Below are positions 25,756 through 34,757 of a stretch of 64,000 nucleotides of DNA, piece after piece. Below the pieces are notes generated by a model that was given only the letters and a program-made list of their open reading frames with translations, was not told the origin of the DNA and did no database searches. The DNA comes from DASQFQ01 sp963811595 (lineage in GTDB: Bacteria; Actinomycetota; Thermoleophilia; Solirubrobacterales; Solirubrobacteraceae), in assembly GCA_963811595.1 (NCBI GenBank), contig CAWERW010000013.1, forward strand, positions 248,001 through 312,000. The letters are read 5' to 3'. How positions within the stretch are numbered: the first letter of the stretch is position 1; the number at the start of each line of letters is the position of its first letter. The position numbers were made by a program, and so were the translations under genes.

Positions 25756-25797
25756 GAATGTCCGCCCCAACATTCCCTAACCGGACCCTACGGTCCG
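25756..25797. promoter_or_regulatory. Two palindromes upstream of the efflux pump; candidate TetR operators
   Basis: GAATGT-N8-ACATTC (25756-25775) and CGGACC-N4-GGTCCG (25782-25797) lie in the gap between the leftward LQRKIGN-motif gene and the rightward MFS gene. The pump is followed by its own TetR-type regulator, which normally binds such dyads to repress the operon. Both arms are perfect. Which palindrome is used, if either, is not known. Confidence 0.4.
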
Positions 25798-25817
25798 CTT
25801 CGCTAGCCTGAAACGCG

Positions 25818-27218
25818 ATGCCTCCCCGCCCTCACCCGCTGCGCTCCCTCCTCATCCTCTCGCTCGCCGCGCTCGCCTTCGCGCTCGCGCAGACGACGCT
25901 GATCCCCGCCCTGACCGAGCTCGCGCGCGAGCTCGACACCGACGCCAGCGGCGTCGCCTGGACCGTCACCGGCTATCTGCTGGCGGCCGCGGTCGCCACC
26001 CCGATCTTCGGCCGCCTCGGCGACATGTTCGGCAAGCAGCGCCTGCTCGTCATCGCGCTCGCGGTCTTCGGCGCCGGCTCGGTCGTCTCCGCGCTCGGCA
26101 CGAGCCTCGAGGTCGTCGTCGCCGGCCGCGTCCTGCAGGGCGCCGGCGGCGGCATCTTCCCGCTCTGCTTCGGGATCATCCGCGACGAGTTCCCGCGCGA
26201 GAAGGTCGGCAGCAGCATCGGCCTGATCTCCGCCACGTTCGGGATCGGCGGCGGCGCCGGGCTGATCCTCGGCGGCGTGATCACCGACAACGCCTCCTAC
26301 CACTGGATCTTCTGGCTCGGCGCGATCAGCGCCGCGGTCGCGGCGACCGCGACGGCGATCTTCGTGCCCGAGTCGCCGGTCCGCACCCCCGGCCGCGTCG
26401 ACATCCGCGGCGCCATCGTGCTCGCGCTCGGCCTGAGCGCGCCGCTGCTCGCGATCGCCCGCGCCAACGAGTGGGGCTGGGGGGACCCGCGCACGCTCGG
26501 GCTGTTCGCGGCCGGCCTGGCCATCCTCGCCGGCTGGGTCGTCCTCCAGCGCCGCACGCCGCAGCCGCTCGTCGACATCGAGATGCTGCGCGGTCCCACG
26601 GTGCTGATGACCAACCTCGCGACGCTGCTCGTCGGCTTCGGGATGTTCGGCTCCTTCATCCTCATCCCGCAGCTCGCCGAGTCGCCCGAGTCGACGGGCT
26701 ACGGGTTCGGTCTCGACGCCACCGGCGCCGGGCTGCTGATGGTCCCCGGCGCGCTCGTGATGCTCGTGGCCGGCCCGCTCTCCGGCGTGCTCGGCACGCG
26801 CTTCGGCTCGCGGCTGCCGCTCGCGCTCGGCGCGATCATCACCTCCGCCGGCCTGACGCTGATGGCGCTCGCGCACGGCAGCCAGGCCGAGATGGTGATC
26901 TGGAACGTCGTGATGTCGATCGGCATCGGGCTCGCGTTCGCCGCGATGCCGAACCTGATCGTCGAGGCCGTGCCGCCCGAGGAGACCGGCCAGGCCACGG
27001 GCGTCAACACGCTCGTGCGCTCCGTCGGCGCCTCGCTCGGCTCGCAGGTCAGCGCCGCCGTGCTCGCCGCCACGATCGTCGCCGGCGGCCTGCCCACGGA
27101 CGCCGGCTACACGAACGCCTTCCTGGTCGGCGCGGGCGTCGCCTTCGCCGCCGCCGTCACCGCGTTCCTGATCCCCGCCCGCCGCGGGCGGCTCGCCGCC
27201 GTCCCCGTCCACGCATGA
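25818..27218 (+). CDS. MFS efflux transporter (DHA2-like)
   Basis: 466 residues, mostly hydrophobic. Motifs: TTLIPALTELARELDTDASG, WTVTGYLLAAAVATPIFGRL, GRLGDMFGKQRLLV (motif A) and a glycine-rich GIGGGAGLILGGVI stretch (motif C position). The family exports drugs or metabolites by proton antiport across the cytoplasmic membrane. The last codon overlaps the TetR gene (ATGA), so pump and regulator are one operon, and two palindromes precede it. Confidence 0.92.
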   Translation: MPPRPHPLRSLLILSLAALAFALAQTTLIPALTELARELDTDASGVAWTVTGYLLAAAVATPIFGRLGDMFGKQRLLVIALAVFGAGSVVSALGTSLEVVVAGRVLQGAGGGIFPLCFGIIRDEFPREKVGSSIGLISATFGIGGGAGLILGGVITDNASYHWIFWLGAISAAVAATATAIFVPESPVRTPGRVDIRGAIVLALGLSAPLLAIARANEWGWGDPRTLGLFAAGLAILAGWVVLQRRTPQPLVDIEMLRGPTVLMTNLATLLVGFGMFGSFILIPQLAESPESTGYGFGLDATGAGLLMVPGALVMLVAGPLSGVLGTRFGSRLPLALGAIITSAGLTLMALAHGSQAEMVIWNVVMSIGIGLAFAAMPNLIVEAVPPEETGQATGVNTLVRSVGASLGSQVSAAVLAATIVAGGLPTDAGYTNAFLVGAGVAFAAAVTAFLIPARRGRLAAVPVHA

Positions 27219-27772
27219 CCGCCACGCGCACCCGCGCCGACGCCGTCCGCAACCGCGAGCGCGTCGTCGCGGCCGCCGCCGAGGTGTTCGCCGAGAAGGG
27301 CGAGGACGCGGTGATCCCGGAGATCGCGGCGCGCGCCGGCGTCGGCAAGGGCACGGTCTACCGCTGCTTCCCGACCAAGGACCACCTCGTCGCCGCGGTC
27401 GCCTCCGACCGCGTGCGCTCGTTCGAGCAGCAGGCGCGGGCGGCGGCCGCCTCGGACGACCCGTGGGCCGCGTTCGCCGCCTTCATCGAGCACGTCGCCG
27501 ACGCCCAGCGCACCGACCGCGGCACGCTCGCGTCGATGTCGCAGGCCAACGATCTGCCCGTGCTGGTCGAGGCGCGCGCCGCCGCCCACGAGGCGCTGCG
27601 CGAGCTGATGGAGCGCGCGATCGCCCAGGGCGCGATGCGCCCCGACGCCGATCCCGGCGACGTCAAGATCCTCGTCGGCGGGGTCGCCCGCGCGCTCGCC
27701 GCCGCCGGGGAGCGCGACCCCGCCGTGTGGCGGCGCTGCGCGAGCCTCGTGGTGGACGCGCTGCGCGCATAG
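27215..27772 (+). CDS. TetR family transcriptional regulator
   Basis: 185 residues. The N-terminal helix-turn-helix is typical: NRERVVAAAAEVFAEKGEDA, IPEIAARAGVGKGTVYRCFPTKDHL written in part as AARAGVGKGTVYR. The C-terminal ligand domain is helical (WAAFAAFIEHVADAQ, SMSQANDLPVL, AAAHEALRELMERAIAQGAM). It overlaps the efflux gene by four bases and most likely represses this operon until a pump substrate binds. Ligand unknown. Confidence 0.93.
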   Translation: MTATRTRADAVRNRERVVAAAAEVFAEKGEDAVIPEIAARAGVGKGTVYRCFPTKDHLVAAVASDRVRSFEQQARAAAASDDPWAAFAAFIEHVADAQRTDRGTLASMSQANDLPVLVEARAAAHEALRELMERAIAQGAMRPDADPGDVKILVGGVARALAAAGERDPAVWRRCASLVVDALRA

Positions 27773-27782
27773 CATTGCGCCG

Positions 27783-28550
27783 GTGACCGAGCAGGGACGC
27801 TTCGCCCGCCTCTTCCAGCGCATCGACAAGGACCCGCGGCTCGTCAAGCTGCTGCGCCTCGGCCGCTCGCGGCTGCCCGGCGACGACCGCTACGGCGACC
27901 CGCTCTCGCTCACCGGCGACCAGGCGCCCGCCGTGCTCGGCCGCCGCCTGTCGCAGCTGACCGCCGAGCGGCCGGGGGCCCTGCGCGAGGTCGGGATGAG
28001 CGCGCTGCAGGTGTGGCAGGGGGTCTCGGAGGCCCAGGGCCGCGGGCGCGGCGAGCGCGAGCTGACGATCGTCTTCACCGACCTCGCCGGCTTCTCGACC
28101 TGGGCGCTCGACGCCGGCGACACGCAGGCGGTCGCGCTGCTGCGCGCGGTCGGCGAGGCGATCGAGCCCGAGCTGTGCTCGCGCGGGGGCGAGATCGTCA
28201 AGCGCCTCGGCGACGGCCTGATGGTGGTCTTCGAGGACGCCGGCCGGGCGATCGAGGGCGCCCACGCGGCGGCCCGCGCGCTCGAGTCGGTCGAGATCGA
28301 CGGGCACTGCCCGCAGCTGCGCGCCGGCGTCCACGCCGGCCGCCCGCGCCGCCTCGGCGGCGACTACTACGGCGTCGACGTCAACATCGCCGCGCGCGTG
28401 GCCGAGGCGGCCGGCGCCGGCGAGGTGCTCGTCTCCGAGGCGGTCCACGAGCGCGTGGAGGCGGACAAGGTCCAGCTCAAGCGCCGCTGGCGCTTCAGCG
28501 CCAAGGGCGCGCCGAAGGGCCTGAAGGTCTACGCCGCCGAGCCGAGCTGA
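27783..28550 (+). CDS. Class III adenylate/guanylate cyclase
   Basis: 255 residues from GTG 27783. The catalytic domain covers about residues 90-250. The two metal-binding aspartates are in VFTDLAGFSTWAL and RLGDGLMVVFE; EIVKRLGDG holds the candidate purine-specifying Lys; the transition-state pair is in DVNIAARVAEAAG (Asn and Arg). All catalytic positions seem present, so it should make cyclic AMP (or cGMP) in the cytosol. The N-terminal ~85 residues are a helical region of unknown role. There is no membrane segment. The last 22 bases overlap the convergent phosphatase gene. Confidence 0.9.
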   Translation: MTEQGRFARLFQRIDKDPRLVKLLRLGRSRLPGDDRYGDPLSLTGDQAPAVLGRRLSQLTAERPGALREVGMSALQVWQGVSEAQGRGRGERELTIVFTDLAGFSTWALDAGDTQAVALLRAVGEAIEPELCSRGGEIVKRLGDGLMVVFEDAGRAIEGAHAAARALESVEIDGHCPQLRAGVHAGRPRRLGGDYYGVDVNIAARVAEAAGAGEVLVSEAVHERVEADKVQLKRRWRFSAKGAPKGLKVYAAEPS

Positions 28551-30559
28551 ACGCGAGCGGTGACCGGCTCGCGCGCGATCGCGAGCGCGGCCGTGTCGTC
28601 GACCTGATCGCCGGACTCGAACTCCACGAGCCCGTCCTCGATCCGGCGCAGCGCGTCGTCCGGGTCGCGGGCGTCGGCCAGCGTCGCCCGCAGTCGCTCG
28701 TCCCCGAAGCGCTCCGACTCGCCCACCGCGTCGGTGACGCCGTCGGTGTAGAGCACGAGCATGTCCCCGCCGGCGAGCGTCGTGGTCGCGCGGGGGAACT
28801 CGCCCTGCGGCCACGCGCCGAGCATCTGCCCCCAGTCCCCGATCGGCTCGGCGCCGCCCGCGGCGCGCACCGCGTAGGGCAGCGGGTGCCCGGCGCACAC
28901 CACCGTGGCCTCCGCGTCCTGGCCGCCCTCGCGCAGCAGCACGCAGCAGACCGTGCACAGCGCCGAGCCGGGCCGGTCGTAGAGCTGCCGGTTGAGGTAG
29001 GGGACAGCGTCCAGCGGGTCGTCGTGCAGCTGCGCCGCGGTGCGCAGCACGTGGCGGGCGAAGGCGGTCAGCGCCGCCGCCGGGGCGCCGCGCCCCGCCA
29101 CGTCGCCGACGACGACCATCCAGCCGCCGTTGACCGCGTAGGCGTCGTAGAAGTCGCCGCCGACCCAGTTCTCGCGCCCCGCGGGGCGGTACAGCGTGGC
29201 GAGCGCGAAGCCGGGGATCTCCGGCAGCGCGGGCGGCAGCAGCGCGCGCTGCAGCGTGCGCGCGATGTTGGAGCGCTCCTCGTACAGGCGCGCGTTCTCG
29301 ATCGCGATCCCGGCGCGCCGGCCGACCTCCTCCAGCAGCTCGAGGTCGGCCGCGGTGTACACGCGCCCCGACTCCGAGGTCACCCACGAGATCACGCCGG
29401 TCGGCGGCCCGCTCGCGGCCACCATCGGGACCGACACCGCCGAGCGCATGCCGAGGCTGCGGACCAGCTCGCGCTGCTCGGGATCGGGGATCGCCTGGTC
29501 GAGCAGCTCGTCCGGGATCTGCGGGATGAGCTGCGACTGCCCGTCGCGCAAGATCTGCGCGGAGCCGGTCTCGTCGCTGACGCGCGACGGGAAGCGCTTG
29601 GCGTACTCGCGGGCGAACTCGACCTTCGACGGGTCGCTGTGGACGACGGCGACCTGGCGGATCATCCCCTGCCGGTCGGGCATCGAGACCCCGCACCAGT
29701 CCGCGAGCTCCGGCACGGCGAGCCCCGCGACCTCCTTGAGCGTCTTCTCGTAGTCGATCGACGAGGCCAGCGCCTCGCCCGTGCGCGCGAGCAGCCTTTG
29801 CGAGAGCTCGCTGCGGCGGCGCTCCGTGACGTCCTCGATGACGCTGACCACGAGCCGCGGCCGGCCGCGGGAGTCGCGTACGCCGCGCGACTTCGTCAGC
29901 CGCCAGCGCTCCTCGCCCGTGTTGCGGTTGACGACGCGGATCAGCACCGGCCCGGGATCCTCGCCCCGGAGCGCGCGGCTCGTCGGGAACTCGTCCGGCT
30001 GGAGCGGCGTGCCGTCCTCGCCGAAGTAGTCGGCCTCGTCGACGAGCAGATCCGGGGGGACGGCCAGCAGCGCCTCGGCGGACGGGTAGCCGAGCGTCTC
30101 GGCGGCGGCGTCGTTGGCGTAGAGCATCCGGCGCTTGTCGTCGAGGACGATCACCGCCTCGGCCAGGTTCGAGAGCGCGGTGGTGAGTTGCGCGCTGACC
30201 GCCTCGGCGCGTGCGGCGCGCACGCGGCGGCGGGCCGCGACGACCGCCACAGCGCCGCCCGCCGCCACGATCCCCGCGCGGACCCAGTAGTCGGCGCCCC
30301 CGAAGTTGTCGTTCCAGATCCCGCTCAGGAGGCACGCTGCCACGGCCACCACCGCGACCAGGGCGGTCTGGCGGTCGGAGGCCAGCAGCGCGGCCACGAA
30401 CGGCCCGAGCACGACCGCGGTCGGGAAGTTCGCGCTCCACGAGGCGTCGAGGACGGACAGCCCGACGACGACCGCGAGCCCTGCGGCGGTCGTGGCCCAA
30501 CGCTCCGACGGCTCGCTGTCGAGCCGGACCCGGTCGGCCGCCGCTCTGAGCTCGCTCAC
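28529..30559 (-). CDS. PAS-GAF-PP2C (SpoIIE/RsbU-type) serine phosphatase with N-terminal membrane region
   Basis: 676 residues from GTG 30559. Residues about 20-105 are hydrophobic with three to four membrane segments. A PAS domain follows (LSNLAEAVIVLDDKRRMLYA, about 130-240), then a GAF domain (SQRLLARTGEALASSIDYEK, SVPMVAASGPPTGVISWVTS, about 250-410). A SpoIIE-type PP2C domain ends the protein: RTLQRALLPPALPEIPG, NWVGGDFYDAY, VVVGDVAGRGAPAAALTAFA, LVLYTDGVTDA and DQVDDTAALAI, with the metal aspartates present. Such proteins dephosphorylate a STAS-domain anti-anti-sigma factor, and a STAS gene lies one base upstream. It is probably an environmental-stress or partner-switching sensor. Confidence 0.93.
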   Translation of the reverse strand: MSELRAAADRVRLDSEPSERWATTAAGLAVVVGLSVLDASWSANFPTAVVLGPFVAALLASDRQTALVAVVAVAACLLSGIWNDNFGGADYWVRAGIVAAGGAVAVVAARRRVRAARAEAVSAQLTTALSNLAEAVIVLDDKRRMLYANDAAAETLGYPSAEALLAVPPDLLVDEADYFGEDGTPLQPDEFPTSRALRGEDPGPVLIRVVNRNTGEERWRLTKSRGVRDSRGRPRLVVSVIEDVTERRRSELSQRLLARTGEALASSIDYEKTLKEVAGLAVPELADWCGVSMPDRQGMIRQVAVVHSDPSKVEFAREYAKRFPSRVSDETGSAQILRDGQSQLIPQIPDELLDQAIPDPEQRELVRSLGMRSAVSVPMVAASGPPTGVISWVTSESGRVYTAADLELLEEVGRRAGIAIENARLYEERSNIARTLQRALLPPALPEIPGFALATLYRPAGRENWVGGDFYDAYAVNGGWMVVVGDVAGRGAPAAALTAFARHVLRTAAQLHDDPLDAVPYLNRQLYDRPGSALCTVCCVLLREGGQDAEATVVCAGHPLPYAVRAAGGAEPIGDWGQMLGAWPQGEFPRATTTLAGGDMLVLYTDGVTDAVGESERFGDERLRATLADARDPDDALRRIEDGLVEFESGDQVDDTAALAIAREPVTARVQLGSAA

Positions 30560-30560
30560 G

Positions 30561-30866
30561 TCAAGCGGCGGCGGGATCGTCTACGACGGTCAAGCGCTCG
30601 GTCAGGCCGATCATGTCGAACAGGCGATGGACGGTCGCGGGCGCGCGCACGACGACGAAGGGCGTGCCCGTGCCGGTGGACACCTGCTCGGCCTCGATCA
30701 CCGCGGCGAGGCCCTGGGTGTCCATGAACGTCACCTCGCGCAGGTCGAGCACGACCTTGCCGGCGCGGTCGAGCGCGCCGGTGAGCTCGTTGCGGAGCGC
30801 GCCGACGGTCGCGAGATCGACGTCACCGCGCACGGTGACGGTCTCGGTGGAGTCATGCGCGGACAC
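30561..30866 (-). CDS. STAS-domain anti-sigma factor antagonist
   Basis: 101 residues from GTG 30866. The STAS core is clear: TVTVRGDVDLATVGALRNEL, KVVLDLREVTFMDTQGLAAV and FVVVRAPATVHRLFDMIGL. The DTQGL motif corresponds to DSxGL, where the Ser/Thr is phosphorylated by an anti-sigma kinase and released by a PP2C phosphatase. The open frame continues upstream with PEFSVDVSAHDS, which looks like the usual first strand, so the true start may be a rare codon upstream; no ATG, GTG or TTG is available there. The phosphatase follows after one base. Confidence 0.87.
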   Translation of the reverse strand: MSAHDSTETVTVRGDVDLATVGALRNELTGALDRAGKVVLDLREVTFMDTQGLAAVIEAEQVSTGTGTPFVVVRAPATVHRLFDMIGLTERLTVVDDPAAA

Positions 30867-30955
30867 GTCGACGCTGAATTCCGGATCCGTGATCGCGCGA
30901 TCATAAGCGCAGCACCCCCCGTCACGAGCAGGAGGCCCTGCAAAACTCGGGGACC

Positions 30956-32006
30956 ATGTCGATCCTCGAACGCATCGAATTGCCGATCGTGCAGGCCCCG
31001 CTGGCCGGCGGGGCCTCGACGCCCGCGCTTGCCGCGGCGGTCGCCGAGGCGGGCGGCCTCGGCTTCCTGGCCGCCGGCTACAAGACGCCCGAGGGAGTGC
31101 GCGCGGAGCTCGAGGCGCTGCGCGCACTGACCAGCCGGCCGTTCGGGCTCAACCTGTTCGCGCCGCCCGCCGAGCCGGCGGACCCCGCCGCGGTCGCGGC
31201 GTTCGGCGCGACGCTGCGCGCAGAGAGCGAGCGCGCCGGCGTCGAGCTCGGCGAGCCGCGGCACGACGACGACGGCTGGGAGCCCAAGCTCGCGCTCGCC
31301 GAGTCCGAGCGGGTGCCGCTCGTCACGTTCACGTTCGGGTCGCCCGCGCCCCTGGTCGTCGAGCGCCTGCACGCGGCGGGCGCCGAGGTGTGGGTGACGG
31401 TCACGAGCCCGGCGGAGGCGCGGATCGCGCGCGACGCCGGCGCCGACGGCCTCGTGGTCCAGGGCGTCGAGGCGGGCGGGCACCGCGCCGTCTTTCGACG
31501 ACGACGACGCCGGCTCCGACCTCGGCGTGCTCGCCGCGCTCCAGCTCGTCGGCGCCGCCGTCGAGCTGCCGCTCGTCGCCACCGGCGGGCTCGCCACCGG
31601 CCGCGCCGTGGCCGCCGTGCTGGCCGCGGGCGCCGCCGCCGCGCAGCTGGGCACCGCGTTCCTGCGCACCCCGGAGGCGGGCACCGCGCCCGCGCACCGC
31701 GAGGCGCTCGCCGGCGAGGCGCCGACCGCGCTGACGCGCGCGTTCTCGGGGCGCACCGCCCGCGGCGTCGTCAACCGCTTCCTGCGCGAGCACTCGGCGG
31801 ACGCCCCGCCCGCCTACCCCGAGGTCCACCACCTCACCGCGCCGCTGCGCGCGGCGGCCCGCGACCGCGGCGACGCCGGCGGCCTCCACCTGTGGGCGGG
31901 CCAGGCGCACGCGCTCGCGGGCGAGGAGCCCGCGGGCGAGCTCGTGCGCCGGCTGGCGGCCGAGGCCGCCGCGGCGCTGCGCGACGCCGGGAGGCGCATC
32001 CCGTGA
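30956..32006 (+). CDS. Nitronate monooxygenase (2-nitropropane dioxygenase family), frame broken near 31494
   Basis: The first frame (MSILERIELPIVQAPLAGGA ... DGLVVQGVEAGGHRA) and the second (VLAALQLVGAAVELPLVATG ... ALRDAGRRIP) join into one ~349-residue protein if one T is removed from the TTT at 31493-31495, restoring VFDDDDAGSD. Family motifs are PIVQAPLAGGASTPALAAAV, the VVQGVEAGGH FMN/phosphate site and LVATGGLATGRAVAAVL. These FMN enzymes oxidise alkyl nitronates with oxygen. The overlap of its stop with the next start (GTGA) argues that the gene is alive and the extra T is a sequence error or a very recent mutation. Confidence 0.85.
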
Positions 32007-32812
32007 ACGGTGGGGACGAGGACCTCCTCGCCGAGCACCAGTGGGGGAGCGGCACGGGCCCGGAGTTCATGGGCCCGCGTCACGAGTACCGCGAGAGCCT
32101 GATCCGGCGGCGCCTGCGCCGCGCCGTCACGGCCGGGCACGTGCTGAACGCCGGCGCGGGCGCGGGCAGCCTGACCGCGTCGCTGCTCGACCACGGCTAC
32201 CGCGTGACGTCGGTGGACACGAGCGAGCCGTTCCTCGAGGTGCTGCGCGCGGTCACCGCAGGGCACGAGGGTTCCGAGGTCCTGCGCGCCGACCTCACCG
32301 CGCTGCCGTTCGCGGACGCGAGCTTCGACGGGATCGTCTGCGGCGAGGTGCTCGAGCACATCCCCGACGACGTCGCCGCGCTGCGCGAGCTACGGCGCGT
32401 GCTGCGTCCCGGCGGCGTGCTCGTCGCCACCGTGCCGGCCAACCCGTGGCTCTACGACTGGTTCGACAAGTGGGTCGGCCACCTGCGGCGGTACACGCGG
32501 GAGGGGATGGGCGCGCGCCTGCGCGAGGCGGGCTTCGAGGACGCCGACGTCGAGGGCTGGGGGTTCCCGGTGACCGGCCTCTACCACCGGCTCGCCTACC
32601 GGACGCTCGTGCGCCGGCGGCTGCGCGCACAGGCCCCGCCGGTCGACGAGGGGGCGCGGCCGAGGCTGCGCATGCGGCTGGCGCTGCGGGCGTTCCGCGG
32701 CGTGCTCGAGCTCGACACGCTGTTCATCGGGCGGCGTCCGGATTACTTCGGCCTGCTCGTGAGCGCGCGAGCAGCACCGCCGCCCCCACGAACACCAGCT
32801 CCGCCAGCGTGA
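32003..32812 (+). CDS. Class I SAM-dependent methyltransferase
   Basis: 269 residues from GTG 32003. SAM-binding motifs: HVLNAGAGAGSLTASLLDHG, VTSVDTSEPFLEVL, ADLTALPFADASFDGIVCGE and ELRRVLRPGGVLVATVP. The sequence around WLYDWFDKWVGHLRRYTREG is typical of methyltransferases in glycan or lipid clusters. The C-terminal ~30 codons lie over the convergent flippase-like gene (89-base overlap) and may be a fortuitous extension. Target unknown; neighbours on the other strand are sugar-related. Confidence 0.87.
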   Translation: MNGGDEDLLAEHQWGSGTGPEFMGPRHEYRESLIRRRLRRAVTAGHVLNAGAGAGSLTASLLDHGYRVTSVDTSEPFLEVLRAVTAGHEGSEVLRADLTALPFADASFDGIVCGEVLEHIPDDVAALRELRRVLRPGGVLVATVPANPWLYDWFDKWVGHLRRYTREGMGARLREAGFEDADVEGWGFPVTGLYHRLAYRTLVRRRLRAQAPPVDEGARPRLRMRLALRAFRGVLELDTLFIGRRPDYFGLLVSARAAPPPPRTPAPPA

Positions 32813-33653
32813 GCACGAGCCGGATCCCGGCCGAGATCGCGATCGCCACCCCGCCCGGCAGGTTGCGCCCGAGCGCGAGCGCGAACACGCCCTCGCGGAC
32901 GCCGAGGCCGGAGGGGAAGACGAACGCGAGCATCGAGACGACGAACGACGTCAGGAACGACAGGCCGACGTAGAGCAGGGAGCCGGCGTCGGAGCCGGCG
33001 ACGGAGTGCACGAGCAGCCCGACGCCGAGCGCGAGGAAGCTCGACGTCAGCAGGTACCACGCGCCCAGGCCGACGAGCTGGCGCCCGCTCAGCAGCACCT
33101 CCAGCGGCTCGCGCCCGGCGCGTCGCAGCAGCCAGCCCGACAGCCGGCCGAACGTGCCGGGGCTCAGCACGAGCAGGCCGGCCGGAACGATCGCGACGAG
33201 CCACGCCGCCGGCCCGATCTCCTGGGCGCCGTAGGCGGCGAACAGGACGAGGCCGCCGGCCGCCGCCATCCCGAGCGACAGCGCCTGCTCGTACACGCTC
33301 GCGGCGAGCGAGACCTTGCGCGAGATCCCCGCCTCCTGCCCGAGCACGAGCCGGCTCGCGACCATCAGCACGTTGCCGGGCACGTAGCGGCCGAGCAGCG
33401 AGCGCGCCCAGATGGCGACGAAGCGGAGCCGCGGGACCCGCCGCCCCGCGAGCTGCTCGAGGATGAAGACGTAGCCCAGCGCGCTCAGCAGGTACAGCAC
33501 GAGCAGCGCCGCGAAGCCCGCCGCGGCCGCCCACGGCTCGATCTCCCAGTCGTAGTCGGCGACCTTGTCCCAGCCCGACGCCGCGCCGAGCCCGAGGAAG
33601 ACGAGGATCAGCAGCCCGGCCGCGAGGCCGAGCGCGCGGCGGCGCCCGCTCAT
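32724..33653 (-). CDS. Flippase-like integral membrane protein (LPG-synthase-TM / UPF0104 family)
   Basis: 309 residues with about eight membrane segments. GRYVPGNVLMVASRLVLGQ and SGLGVREGVFALALGR match the conserved N-x-x-P and G-x-R-E-G positions of the family. It is a distant paralogue of the 9997-11037 protein. The start ATG overlaps the stop of the upstream glycosyltransferase (ATGA), making a three-gene leftward operon (membrane protein, GT4, flippase-like) likely. A role in moving a lipid-linked sugar is inferred from context. Confidence 0.85.
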   Translation of the reverse strand: MSGRRRALGLAAGLLILVFLGLGAASGWDKVADYDWEIEPWAAAAGFAALLVLYLLSALGYVFILEQLAGRRVPRLRFVAIWARSLLGRYVPGNVLMVASRLVLGQEAGISRKVSLAASVYEQALSLGMAAAGGLVLFAAYGAQEIGPAAWLVAIVPAGLLVLSPGTFGRLSGWLLRRAGREPLEVLLSGRQLVGLGAWYLLTSSFLALGVGLLVHSVAGSDAGSLLYVGLSFLTSFVVSMLAFVFPSGLGVREGVFALALGRNLPGGVAIAISAGIRLVLTLAELVFVGAAVLLARSRAGRSNPDAAR

Positions 33654-34757
33654 CCGACGGCCCGCTCGACCGCGGCGAGGAAGCGGCTCGCCACGATCCG
33701 CTCGCTCGCGACCTCGGTGAAGCGCTCGCGCGCCGCCGTGCCGAGGCGCGCCCGCAGCTCGGCGTCGCCGCCGAGCCGCCGCATCGCCGCCGCCAGCGCC
33801 GCCGCGTCGCCGGCCGGGACGAGCAGCGCCGTGCGCTCGTGCTCGAGCACCTCGCGCGCGGCCGGCGTGTCGGCCGTGATCACCGGCCGGCCCACCGACA
33901 TCGCGTGGTAGACCTTGTTCGGCACGACGCGCGCGGCCTTCTCGCTGCGCCCGAACACGCCGAGGCAGATGGCCGCCGCGGCGAGCTCGTCCCCCAGGCG
34001 CTCGTACTCGACCCAGGGCAGGTGCTCGAAGCCCGCCGGCCGGTCGCGCTGCACCTCCGCGTGCAGCCAGCCGCCGAGCTGCCCGTCGCCGACCAGCCGC
34101 AGCGGCGGCGTGCCCTCGCTGCGCGCGGCCGCGAGCAGCGTGTCGAGGCCGTGGAGCGGCGAGAGCTTGCCGTAGAAGAGCATGCGCGGCGGCCCGTCCG
34201 GCGGCGGCGCGGGGCGGAACACGGCGGCCTCGGCCCCGACGCGCGCCACGCCGAGCCGCTCGCGCGCGACCCCGAAGCGCTCGGCGTAGAAGCGCGCGTG
34301 CTCGTCGGTGTCGGCGATCACGACGTCGGCGCAGCGCAGCGTGACCGCGTCGAGCGCCGGCGAGCGCGCGGCCGGCGCCCGCGCCCACGCGCGCGCGGTC
34401 GCCGGCGAGCGTGTCGGACATCGAGATCATCGCGTCGGCGACGAGCGGCACCCCGCGCCCGCGCGCGAGCGCCCAGGCGGGCAGCGCGTCCGGCATGTAG
34501 GGGTAGCCGGCGACGATCGCGTCGACGCCCGGGACGCGCCGCTGCTCGAGCGCGAGCGACCCCCAGGCCGCGGCGAGCCGCCCCGCGAGCGCGGGCAGCC
34601 CGCGCGGGGACAGGAAGGACCCGGCCTTGTGCCGTGTGAGCTCCCACAGCGGCCGGTGGCATTCGACGACGTCGACGCCGAGATCGCGCAGCCCGGACAT
34701 CAGGACGCGCGTGCGCGTGTAGTCGCGCTCGTAGGTCCCGAGCCAGAGCAGGCGCAT
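33650..34757 (-). CDS. GT4 family glycosyltransferase, frame broken near 34400
   Basis: The N-terminal part (MRLLWLGTYERDYTRTRVLM ... MISMSDTLAGDR, from ATG 34757) and the C-terminal part (VIADTDEHARFYAERFG ... FLAAVERAVG, to 33650) lie in different frames. They join across an alternating GC run at about 34388-34408, where one base is extra or two are missing. Joined length is about 369 residues, normal for GT4. Motifs: RMLFYGKLSPLHGLDTLLAA, KAARVVPNKVYHAMSVGRPV and ALLVPAGDAAALAAAMRRLG. It uses a nucleotide sugar in the cytoplasm; donor and acceptor unknown. Both ends overlap neighbours by a base or more, so the operon is tight and the break is probably a sequencing error. Confidence 0.83.
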
